Below are positions 1 through 5,795 of a stretch of 6,825 bases of DNA, piece after piece (position 1 is the first letter of the stretch; every line of letters begins with the position of its first letter). Source of the DNA: Bacillota bacterium (GTDB lineage: Bacteria; Bacillota_E; Sulfobacillia; Sulfobacillales; Sulfobacillaceae); the NCBI GenBank assembly GCA_021802375.1, contig JAKAAL010000224.1:1-6825 (forward strand), in the 5' to 3' direction. The notes below the pieces were generated by a model that was not told the origin of the DNA, did no database searches, and saw only the letters and a list, made by a program, of their open reading frames with translations. Made by a program: the position numbers and the translations under genes.

Positions 1-783
1 TTTCGCCTAACCGCCAGTTCGCAGGCAAGGCGCAGGTTAGGGCTAACCGCTACCTTGATTCGCGAAGACGGTCGCGCCGACGAAGTGTTTGCTCTGATTG
101 GACCCAAGCGCTTCGACATGCCCTGGAAGCAACTCGAAGCGCAGGGTTGGATTGCCTCGGCCCGATGTCACGAGATTCGGGTCCGACTGTCCGACGCGGG
201 TCGCGAGGCCTACGCTTTAAGTGAAGATGCAGAACGCGTGCGAATTGCCGCTGAAAACCCTGCCAAGCTTCCTGTGGTGGAAACTTTGGTTGATGAGCAT
301 CAAGGCGATCACATCTTGGTCATCGGTCAATATCTCCGTCAGTTGGATGAATTAAGTGCAAAGCTAGACGCGCCGATTCTTACGGGGAAGACGCCGGTTA
401 AAGAGCGTGAACGTCTGTATCAAGCGTTTCGGGATGGCGATATTCCGGTGCTGGTGGTTTCTAAAGTGGCCAACTTTGCCATCGACCTCCCCGACGCTAA
501 TGTGGCCATCCAAGTCAGTGGAACGTTTGGTTCTCGTCAAGAAGAGGCCCAACGACTGGGCAGAATCTTGCGGCCTAAGGCCGATGGCAAAACCGCCCTG
601 TTCTATAGCATCGTGTCGGAAGATACCCGTGAACAAGACTTTGCCCAAAAACGCCAACTCTTCTTATGCGAGCAAGGATATCGCTATGACATTGCCCATG
701 CTGACGAACACGGTCTTCCTCTCGATTCCACCCCGGCTGCGGTCATTATGTTCCCGACCAGCATTCAGGAGAAATCGCAATGA
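1..783 (+). CDS. xpb: XPB/ERCC3-type DNA helicase, C-terminal part (5' truncated by window)
   Basis: Superfamily 2 DNA helicase of the XPB (ERCC3/Rad25) family, an ATP-driven 3'-5' duplex-opening enzyme linked to DNA repair. The frame is open from the first base, so the start lies upstream; 260 residues are visible, roughly the second half of a bacterial XPB of about 550. Visible in order: helicase motif III LGLTATL (residues 13-19), directly followed by the XPB-specific RED motif (21-23); a segment corresponding to the XPB thumb region (IGPKRFDMPW and after); a RecA-like second domain with ILVIGQY; motif V around SKVANFAIDLP (154-164); and motif VI QEEAQRLGRILRP (180-192), which carries the arginine-finger region. 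Motifs I and II (ATP binding, DEAH-like box) lie off the window. The stop overlaps the next start as ATGA, so the two genes are very likely co-translated. Family assignment is very secure; the exact repair or recombination role in bacteria is not. Confidence 0.96.
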   Translation, partial: FRLTASSQARRRLGLTATLIREDGRADEVFALIGPKRFDMPWKQLEAQGWIASARCHEIRVRLSDAGREAYALSEDAERVRIAAENPAKLPVVETLVDEHQGDHILVIGQYLRQLDELSAKLDAPILTGKTPVKERERLYQAFRDGDIPVLVVSKVANFAIDLPDANVAIQVSGTFGSRQEEAQRLGRILRPKADGKTALFYSIVSEDTREQDFAQKRQLFLCEQGYRYDIAHADEHGLPLDSTPAAVIMFPTSIQEKSQ

Positions 784-2606
784 TTTTAACCATTGGTCCC
801 AGCCTGGTGCGAATTCTTCAATTGACTCCCCCATCCGAATTGGAGGCTTTAGGTCAACGTTTACACGTGAAAATCGGATCGGATGGCTTTTTGTCCAGTT
901 TGTTTCAAGCGTTGCTCGATACGGAGCGAGTGAGCGTCATCTTTGAGCATTTGAGCCATTCTGCCCGAGATTTTCTCACCGAGGTATTGCTCCGTGGGGG
1001 TGCGGTGTCCTGGCAACAGGCGTTTCGCCGCCCTGAGTTTCGGCAAACGCTGGAGGAACTGGCCCCGACTGGCTTGATTTTTTCGATCGAAGACCGAAAC
1101 TATGTCCGACATTTTAGCCTCCCCTGGGAGTATGATAATTTCGCTTGGTCGCGAACGGCCATGGCCACGTTGGACCGGCCTTTAGCATCGAAAGAAACGA
1201 CTCCTCGGAAGGAGACTGCTGCTGCAGACTGGTGCCCATTTCTGCAAGATATCTATCAAATTCTAAGTTTCGCTCGCACCGATCCCATTGCCCTGACCCA
1301 GCAAGGCGCGATCTATAAACGCGTCGAAAGCAAATTGGTCCAAAAACTTTGGCCACACTTAGACCTGGGTCAGGCCTCACAGAAACTGCAACAACTTGTG
1401 AGCTTTGCCCTGCAAACCCAATTGCTGGAGTACCAAGACGCAGGCCGTTCCATCGTCGCCAATGAAACCGGAATCGCCGAATTCTTCGAACTCACGGTGG
1501 CGGAGCGATACCAAACCTGGTTTAGTTATAGCTATGAACGGGGCGCAGATACCTACTTGCGCCAAGTGCTGATCGCTACTTGCGCTTTCTTAAAGCCGGA
1601 TCAGTGGTTAGACCTCGAGCAGTTTATGGCCTGGCTGGCCGCTTATGGTGTGACCTCACCCACTTTTCGACAAACCTTGGAACGGCACATCAGTCGTTTG
1701 GTAACCTGGGGCGTATGGGAAGGGAATCAAGAGCGTGGCCGGCTTACGGATTCGGCCTACTATGGGGTACTTGAGAAGTTCGCATCCACTCGATCGGGAC
1801 AAGCCGTAGTCGAGCCTACCGGCGAAGTCTTAGTACCTCCAGACGCGCCTTGGTCGGAGCGCTGGGCGTGGGATAAAATGACGACTTTAGTCCGCACGGA
1901 CCGCATGTCGGTATATCAAATCGATAGTCATGGACTAGAACGCAGCTTAGACCTAGGGATGGAGCTAGACCACGTGGTGGAGACCTTGGAAGCGATGACC
2001 AAGTCAGGGATTCCCGCCAATGTAGGAACCAACATCGACGATTGGCGCCGGTTATTAACCCGCCATCGGGTCATTCAGGCCACATTGATTCATAGTGCGA
2101 CGCCGAGGGACTCGCAAGAAGTGGAGCATCGTCTGGGCAAGCGAGTCATCTTTCGCTTATCAGAGACGGATTTGGTCATCCGGCCTCAGGCTGCTCAGGA
2201 ATCCATTCGATTGTTAAATAAGGCAGGTATTCTCGTCCGATCCCAGATCGAACGGCCTGGGGTTGAGCGCCGCGAAGATAGCGACACGGATGTGCCTATG
2301 TGGTCTCCGTATTTCGATGATAGATACTCCGAACACTTTTACCCCATCAGTGCCAATGTGGCTTCGGCCAACATGAAGGTGCCAAATTATGAAAAGATCC
2401 AGAAGGAGATCGAATCCGCCATTCTGTTGCACTCTCCAATTCAAGTCACCCATGTGATTCCAGGTGAACGGCGAGAGATCACTCAAAAGATCGTGCCCTA
2501 TCAAATGCATAATGGATGGCTACAGGGAACCGTCGTTGGCTCACACCAGATGGCCAATATCCAGGTGCATCGAATCCAAGAATTGATAGCCGGGAAGTCG
2601 CCTTGA
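780..2606 (+). CDS. XPB-partner helicase-associated protein (PF13625-like domain, WYL-like C-terminus)
   Basis: A 608-residue soluble protein, probably the accessory partner of the XPB helicase encoded just upstream. The start ATG overlaps the preceding stop (ATGA) and has AGGAGA at 767-772, 7 nt upstream. The N-terminal ~115 residues read as helical/winged-helix segments (SARDFLTEVLLRGGAVSW). Residues about 343-425 match the helicase-associated (Helicase_C_3) pattern: a PTGEVLVPPDAPW strand, a YQIDSHGLERSLDLGM helix, then GIPANV and IDDW. The last ~40 residues (VPYQMHNGWLQGTVVG, ending in HRIQEL at about 597-602) resemble the end of a WYL-type beta domain. No nuclease or ATPase motif is visible. 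From memory, actinobacteria such as Mycobacterium carry a similar protein next to their ERCC3 helicase, which supports a conserved pair. It is not the archaeal Bax1 nuclease, to which I see no resemblance. Domain calls are from recognition, not from a profile search. Confidence 0.85.
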   Translation: MILTIGPSLVRILQLTPPSELEALGQRLHVKIGSDGFLSSLFQALLDTERVSVIFEHLSHSARDFLTEVLLRGGAVSWQQAFRRPEFRQTLEELAPTGLIFSIEDRNYVRHFSLPWEYDNFAWSRTAMATLDRPLASKETTPRKETAAADWCPFLQDIYQILSFARTDPIALTQQGAIYKRVESKLVQKLWPHLDLGQASQKLQQLVSFALQTQLLEYQDAGRSIVANETGIAEFFELTVAERYQTWFSYSYERGADTYLRQVLIATCAFLKPDQWLDLEQFMAWLAAYGVTSPTFRQTLERHISRLVTWGVWEGNQERGRLTDSAYYGVLEKFASTRSGQAVVEPTGEVLVPPDAPWSERWAWDKMTTLVRTDRMSVYQIDSHGLERSLDLGMELDHVVETLEAMTKSGIPANVGTNIDDWRRLLTRHRVIQATLIHSATPRDSQEVEHRLGKRVIFRLSETDLVIRPQAAQESIRLLNKAGILVRSQIERPGVERREDSDTDVPMWSPYFDDRYSEHFYPISANVASANMKVPNYEKIQKEIESAILLHSPIQVTHVIPGERREITQKIVPYQMHNGWLQGTVVGSHQMANIQVHRIQELIAGKSP

Positions 2607-3712
2607 GCAAGCGAAAATTTCGTCTTCGGCCTCGATTTTTTGTCTTCTCCGTGATCGTCCTAGCCGCTTTGAGTTTCGCCGTGGCTAGTCTTTTCGGGTC
2701 TTTTAAGCCGTCGGCGAAACCGCCGCATACGTCCCATCCCGCGCCATTGCACACCCCGCTCATTGTCTCGACCATTAAAGGCAGCTTCAATCCAGCCTCC
2801 GTGAATCTCCCGATTCCCTTGACCGAGTTTTCCGTAGTCGCAACCCCTCCAGGAGCGGTCGCCCTCGTCGGCGGATACACCAAGGGCCGTCGGATTAATC
2901 CCATTGTCTACACCTTGACTAATACCGGCGTCGTTGCCGATGGCCGCATGATCAGTCCGCACGCGAATGGCAACACCATTGACCTTTCAGGACGGGTTCA
3001 ATACGTCGGCGGAATCGATGCCGTGGATAAACCGTCGTCCCGTATTCAACCGGTATCGCTGAACGGCAGTCTAAGCGACCCTCCGAATCAGTGGTTACGC
3101 ACCCCACTTTCGGCCATGGCCACAGCGTCGGCAGGAGCGACCGCCTATGTCGTGGGCGGCCAAACCGCCAAAGCCAGCACCGACATCATTTATCGCATCC
3201 GCCTTGGCTCCCATCCCAAACCCTGGAGTCGATTGCCTGAAGCCCTTTCACATCCGATGGCCGCAGTCTATCGGGGCATGTTGTGGGTCATCGGCGGATA
3301 CTCCGAGGCCGGCGGCTATTCTTCGGCCGTGTATACCGTCAATCTTCAATCCGGCCAGGTCACTGCGGTCGCCCAGTTGCCACTGGGATTAGCCAACGGC
3401 GCCATCACCGAATATCACCATGACCTTTGGATTTTAGGGGGCTCTACCCCCAGCGGGGAAACCGCTGACACATTTGTCATCCTACCCTCGGGCTCGGCGA
3501 TCCATCCCGGACCAAAGCTTCCCCAAGCCGTACAGGCTGACAGCGCTTTCGTGCTGGATGGCCGCCTTTGGGTCGGAGGGGGCACTACCGCCAACGGGTC
3601 CCCCATCGCCCAACTTTGGCAATATCGACCGCAGGTCAAGCCAGCGCCCCGCCAACCCGATAAAAAAAAGACAGCGACGGCCCCCGGGTCTGTCGCTCGT
3701 CGCCCCCGCTAA
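2603..3712 (+). CDS. Membrane-anchored six-repeat kelch beta-propeller protein
   Basis: A 369-residue protein with an Arg/Lys-rich N-terminus (SKRKFRLRPR), one hydrophobic segment at about 12-32, a Pro/Ser/His-rich linker to about 55, and a predicted beta-propeller. Six GG dipeptides at residues 90, 136, 185, 231, 279 and 325, each after a hydrophobic strand (ALVGG, QYVGG, YVVGG, LWVIGG, LWILGG, LWVGGG), recur every 46-49 residues, as in kelch blades. A basic tail (about 342-369) follows. The domain is probably outside the cytoplasm, as a signal anchor or lipid-free exported protein; no lipobox or confident signal peptidase site is seen. I chose TTG at 2603 because it overlaps the upstream stop as TTGA, has GGGAAG 5 nt upstream, and puts the basic residues directly before the membrane segment. 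An in-frame ATG at 2516 would add 29 unlikely residues and overlap the upstream gene by about 90 nt. Ligand and function are unknown. Confidence 0.85.
   Translation: MSKRKFRLRPRFFVFSVIVLAALSFAVASLFGSFKPSAKPPHTSHPAPLHTPLIVSTIKGSFNPASVNLPIPLTEFSVVATPPGAVALVGGYTKGRRINPIVYTLTNTGVVADGRMISPHANGNTIDLSGRVQYVGGIDAVDKPSSRIQPVSLNGSLSDPPNQWLRTPLSAMATASAGATAYVVGGQTAKASTDIIYRIRLGSHPKPWSRLPEALSHPMAAVYRGMLWVIGGYSEAGGYSSAVYTVNLQSGQVTAVAQLPLGLANGAITEYHHDLWILGGSTPSGETADTFVILPSGSAIHPGPKLPQAVQADSAFVLDGRLWVGGGTTANGSPIAQLWQYRPQVKPAPRQPDKKKTATAPGSVARRPR
3662..3697 (-). terminator. Intrinsic terminator of gmk, inside the kelch gene
   Basis: Read on the minus strand, AGCGAC (3697-3692) pairs with GTCGCT (3678-3673), with partial GC pairing inside the 13-nt loop. 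The stem is followed by GTC and then eight consecutive T (3669-3662). The hairpin begins about 11 nt after the gmk stop codon, which is the usual place for a Rho-independent terminator. On the plus strand the same bases encode part of the kelch protein's basic tail; the A8 run is read as lysine codons. Confidence 0.82.
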
Positions 3713-4308
3713 GCATTCATCGCAATTTCCTTAGCCATGACCTGGAGATGCATCCTTCCCTGACGGCGAATGCGCTCGACTTGAATGATGCGTTCAACCG
3801 CGGCTAGGCAGGCTTCAAAGTCATCGTTTTTCACCACATAATCATAGCTTTGAGCATGGCGCATCTGCTCTATCGCATTAGCCAAGCGGGCATCGAGATT
3901 CGATACTTCAGAACGTGCCAAAATCCTGCGTTTAAGCTCTTGGAGATCCGGCGGAAGTAAAAAGAGCGACACCACCGAGTCATGCCGGGATTGATATTTC
4001 ATCTGCCCCTTATAATCCAGTTCGATGATTCCGTCTCGCCCTTCCACAAACAAATCTCGGGGCGATCCGTAATAATAATCTTGGTAAACGCGCTCGTGCT
4101 CGTACACGCGACCGTCCTCAACCATCTGTTTGAACTCCGGTAAAGAGACGAAACGATAGTCAAAGCCATCGATTTCTCCATCTCTCGGCGGTCGAGTGGT
4201 ATAGGTAACCACCTTGCTAAGCTCGGCATCGCGCTCTAATAACGCTCGCATGACCGAACCTTTGCCCACTCCCGATGGACCCGTAAACACGAATAATATT
4301 GGCTGCAA
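3709..4308 (-). CDS. gmk: Guanylate kinase
   Basis: Cytoplasmic kinase converting GMP + ATP to GDP + ADP, essential for GTP/dGTP supply. At 199 residues it has the normal family length. Visible: the P-loop GPSGVGKGS (10-18); the GMP-binding segment TTRPPRDGE..GFDYRFVS (37-55), holding R39, R42, E45 and Y51; E70 and YYGSP (79-83) of the GMP site; LFLLPPDLQEL (115-125); R141 in the lid-side helix; and the closing YDYVVKND (155-162). The start is TTG (4308-4306), chosen because MQPILFVFTGPSGVGKG fits the family N-terminus and AGGGA lies 6 nt upstream (minus strand). The gene converges on the kelch gene and overlaps it by 4 nt: its TAG occupies 3711-3709 and the kelch TAA occupies 3710-3712. No rpoZ, dfp or yicC-like neighbour is seen, although gmk often sits beside them. 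The upstream 82 bp end at the left edge of a probable IS200/IS605-like element. Confidence 0.98.
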   Translation of the reverse strand: MQPILFVFTGPSGVGKGSVMRALLERDAELSKVVTYTTRPPRDGEIDGFDYRFVSLPEFKQMVEDGRVYEHERVYQDYYYGSPRDLFVEGRDGIIELDYKGQMKYQSRHDSVVSLFLLPPDLQELKRRILARSEVSNLDARLANAIEQMRHAQSYDYVVKNDDFEACLAAVERIIQVERIRRQGRMHLQVMAKEIAMNA

Positions 4309-4390
4309 GGGCTGTCCCTACCTCAACAAATGAAATTAGCTAACGTAATGCCTCTCATTGTACCGCATTTCCTCGTCAAGCGACTTTTAT

Positions 4391-4730
4391 CACGTGGGCC
4401 GTAAAACTCCGCCGTTTAGGGCGGAGATACCAAGCGTTGGCGTCGAATCGATCTGTTTCTAAAATATGCACGTTCGCTCTTTGGTAACCGGATACGTTCG
4501 TGCAGTTGTCTCTCGCAATCGTAGGAGACGTAAAATAGATCGCGTCGTCAAGGCCCGACGTAAACAGGCTTCGACGATCTAAGGTGGTGAGCGAAGTCTA
4601 ACCACCGCGTCAAGTAACGAGCGACCTTCGGGCGACTGGATAGCGGGTGTTTGGCTGACCCTTTGCAAGCAAAGCGCACCTGAGGGGGTTCCTCGTAAGA
4701 ATCCCCGCCCTGCAGAGAGGGGAGTGTCAA
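4391..4730 (+). mobile_element. Non-autonomous or decayed IS200/IS605-family (TnpB-type) element
   Basis: A 340-bp block without coding sequence, with the ends of an IS200/IS605-type transposon. Left end: a 7-bp hairpin CTCCGCC/GGCGGAG (4407-4413 with 4420-4426) with loop GTTTAG. Right end: GAATCCCCGCCC...AGGGGAGTGTCAA, the terminal motif I know from many tnpB-bearing elements, ending at 4730. Immediately left is TTTAT (4386-4390), a typical target/TAM sequence for this family. There are no terminal inverted repeats and no target duplication, as expected for single-strand peel-and-paste transposition. No TnpA or TnpB peptide is recognisable in any frame. It lies between gmk and hit, 82 bp upstream of the gmk start. 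The terminal hairpin's right arm is degraded compared with the usual GGGCGGGG, suggesting an old copy. Exact ends are inferred from motifs. Confidence 0.68.
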
Positions 4731-4750
4731 AAAGCACCTTCACCGCCCAC
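4580..4750 (+). ncRNA. Candidate omega-RNA (TnpB guide RNA) scaffold plus guide; 5' end approximate
   Basis: In IS200/IS605 elements the right end is transcribed as omega-RNA, and the ~16-20 nt past the element end serve as guide for TnpB. Here the right half folds into consecutive hairpins: GGTGGT/ACCACC (4583-4588 with 4601-4606); GGTG/CACC (4646-4649 with 4677-4680) enclosing CTTTG-CAAG-CAAAG (4661-4674); and an 8-bp stem GGGGGTTC/GAATCCCC (4684-4691 with 4699-4706, one G-T). The scaffold would end with GTGTCAA at 4730 and the guide would be about 4731-4750. Further upstream lie TGCACG/CGTGCA (4467-4472 with 4499-4504) and GTCTC/GAGAC (4508-4512 with 4525-4529), so the transcript could be longer. 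No promoter or TnpB is visible, so expression and function are unproven; a protein encoded elsewhere would have to supply the activity. Confidence 0.45.
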
Positions 4751-4939
4751 CGTTCCGCCGGGGAAAATCAGACCCAATCCCAAAGAATCGGACGGAGCCA
4801 CCCCCCTGCATCCAAAACGTCAGTTGCCTGCGTTCCCAACCGTGAGATTCAGAAGCCGACAATCCGCGTGGTTTCGATATCCGACCCCGGTGGTCCCCAA
4901 AGGCCCTGTTTTGACGACGCCGTGCAAGGTTTCTCAGCT
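4731..4939. other. Intergenic stretch between the element and hit, nothing recognised
   Basis: About 209 bp between the right end of the transposon-like element and the stop of the HIT gene. I see no credible gene, no T-tract terminator for the HIT gene and no tRNA or riboswitch. The first ~20 bases would be the guide portion if the adjacent omega-RNA is transcribed. Confidence 0.5.
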
Positions 4940-5329
4940 TCAGGCCAGGGCCTCCACAATTTGCTGCTGGATCGCTTTCAGGGAGTCGGGATCGGCAGGA
5001 CGCGCGCGGGCGAAATCCAAGTCCGCTTCCGTTTGAATTGGGATGAGGTGAAGGTGCGCATGGGGCACTTCGAATCCCGCGACCAGCATCCCGATGCGCT
5101 GACCTGTGACCGTCTTCAATGCCTTGGCGATGGGCTGAGCAAACGGCATCAAGCCTTCCAGCCATGTGGGTTCGAGATCGAAGAATTCGTCCACTTCAAT
5201 CTTAGGCACCACCAAAGTATGCCCCGGGTTAATCGGACGGATATCCAAAAACGCATAAAACTGCTCGTTCTCCATCAACTTGAAACTCGGAATTTCGCCG
5301 GCAACAATTCTGGTAAAAATAGTCGGCAT
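4940..5329 (-). CDS. HIT (histidine triad) family protein
   Basis: A 129-residue cytoplasmic nucleotide hydrolase/transferase of the HIT superfamily, Hint-like branch. These enzymes typically hydrolyse nucleoside phosphoramidates or other nucleotide conjugates; the physiological substrate cannot be told here. Visible: the family N-terminus MPTIFTRIVAGEIPSFKL; the FYAFLDIRPINPGHTLVVPK core (24-43); and the triad VPHAHLHLIP with H90, H92 and H94, of which the middle one, H92, is the expected nucleophile. The usual Asn before the triad region reads as Gly here (IGMLVAGFEVPH), a variation I have seen in this branch. The start ATG at 5329-5327 is chosen over an in-frame upstream one because GGAGGAGG lies 7 nt before it and the family begins with MPTIFTRI. 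It has its own promoter at 5406-5434 and is divergent from the UPF0180 gene. Confidence 0.96.
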   Translation of the reverse strand: MPTIFTRIVAGEIPSFKLMENEQFYAFLDIRPINPGHTLVVPKIEVDEFFDLEPTWLEGLMPFAQPIAKALKTVTGQRIGMLVAGFEVPHAHLHLIPIQTEADLDFARARPADPDSLKAIQQQIVEALA

Positions 5330-5377
5330 TGACCATCCTCCTCCAAATTCGTCTGGTTGTTGGTGGCTGTCAAAAAA

Positions 5378-5407
5378 CCCACTATGCATGAGCCCACTAT
5401 GCATGAG
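5378..5407. repeat. Perfect 15-bp tandem direct repeat (2 copies)
   Basis: CCCACTATGCATGAG occurs twice with no gap (5378-5392 and 5393-5407). Each copy contains the self-complementary ATGCAT. The block lies over the predicted transcription start and early leader of the HIT gene, so it could be a two-site operator; it could equally be a recent slippage duplication. No regulator is encoded nearby. Confidence 0.9.
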
Positions 5408-5434
5408 TATACGGGGCTTGTCGATACTTGCCAA
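5406..5434 (-). promoter_or_regulatory. Sigma-A-like promoter of the HIT gene
   Basis: On the minus strand TTGGCA (5434-5429) and TATACT (5411-5406) are separated by exactly 17 bp, each one mismatch from the consensus TTGACA/TATAAT. Transcription would begin near 5399, giving a leader of about 70 nt before the HIT start codon. The tandem repeat at 5378-5407 covers the predicted start site and touches the -10 box. Confidence 0.7.
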
Positions 5435-5502
5435 GAAAGCCTGTGGGATCTCTGCAAGATCTCATGCGATTCCGGTCAGACTAGAATCGAGGAGGTGCTT
5501 AC

Positions 5503-5754
5503 GTGGAACTACCAATGGTTGCCGTGGGACCAGACTTAAGCCCGTTTGGCGACCAATTGCGGGCGGCCGGCTTTGACGTCGTAGAGCTCAACCCCGAGAC
5601 CATGCGGACCGCAGACGCGGTGGTGGTCGATGGAATGGAGCATAGATTCTTAGGCGTCGAAATGACGGATACCAAGGCCCCTGTCATCGATGCCGACGGC
5701 ATGACTCCCGATCAGGTCGTGAAGGCCGTCAAAGCGCGTGCCCTTCGCCGCTAA
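5503..5754 (+). CDS. UPF0180 (YkuS) family protein
   Basis: An 83-residue protein of the UPF0180/YkuS family, known mainly from Bacillota and of unknown function. The family pattern is clear: N-terminal VAVGPDLSPFGDQLRAAGFDVVEL (an alpha/beta unit), then ADAVVVDGMEHRFLGVEMTDTKAPVIDADGMTPDQVVKAV, matching the usual ...ADAVVVTGLD.N.MGI.DT.TK.PVI.A.G.T..EVV. The start is GTG at 5503, supported by AGGAGG at 5490-5495, 7 nt upstream; an internal ATG at 5515 is less well placed. No signal peptide, membrane segment or catalytic motif is seen. The gene is divergent from hit across 173 bp and is closed by a strong hairpin, so it is probably monocistronic. I could not find a convincing promoter for it. 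Confidence 0.9.
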   Translation: MELPMVAVGPDLSPFGDQLRAAGFDVVELNPETMRTADAVVVDGMEHRFLGVEMTDTKAPVIDADGMTPDQVVKAVKARALRR

Positions 5755-5795
5755 CCAGAGAGGGCAGGTAACCCCTGCCCTCTCTGGTTGTTAAT
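5753..5795 (+). terminator. Hairpin terminator after the UPF0180 gene
   Basis: A perfect 16-bp stem, AACCAGAGAGGGCAGG (5753-5768) with its complement at 5774-5789, closed by the 5-nt loop TAACC. The stem begins with the last two bases of the TAA stop codon. The following GTTGTTAAT is only moderately T-rich, so termination relies mostly on the very strong stem. No T-tract exists on the other strand. Confidence 0.75.

Noticed and set aside
2516..2602. Upstream ATG (2516) as start of the kelch protein
   Set aside because: It would overlap the preceding gene by about 90 nt, lacks a ribosome binding site, and adds 29 polar residues before the basic membrane-anchor N-terminus; TTG at 2603 fits better.
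3662..3669. A8 run as a programmed frameshift or phase-variation tract in the kelch gene
   Set aside because: It is explained by the gmk terminator's T-tract on the other strand, and it lies 14 codons from the kelch stop, so slippage would change little.
4357..4379. TTGACG and TACAAT upstream of gmk as its promoter
   Set aside because: The two boxes are only 11 bp apart, and 17-bp partners for either one do not resemble consensus.
4724..5332. 202-codon plus-strand open frame covering the HIT gene region
   Set aside because: It runs antisense to the clearly recognisable HIT gene, has no ribosome binding site or family resemblance, and begins at the element end; it is a shadow frame.
5378..5407. 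CRISPR-like repeat
   Set aside because: Two abutting 15-bp copies with no spacers and no cas genes; it is a simple tandem duplication.
5357..5487. Promoter for the UPF0180 gene (for example TAGAAT at 5482-5487)
   Set aside because: TAGAAT is too close to the ribosome binding site to serve as a -10 box and has no -35 partner; other hexamer pairs match poorly.
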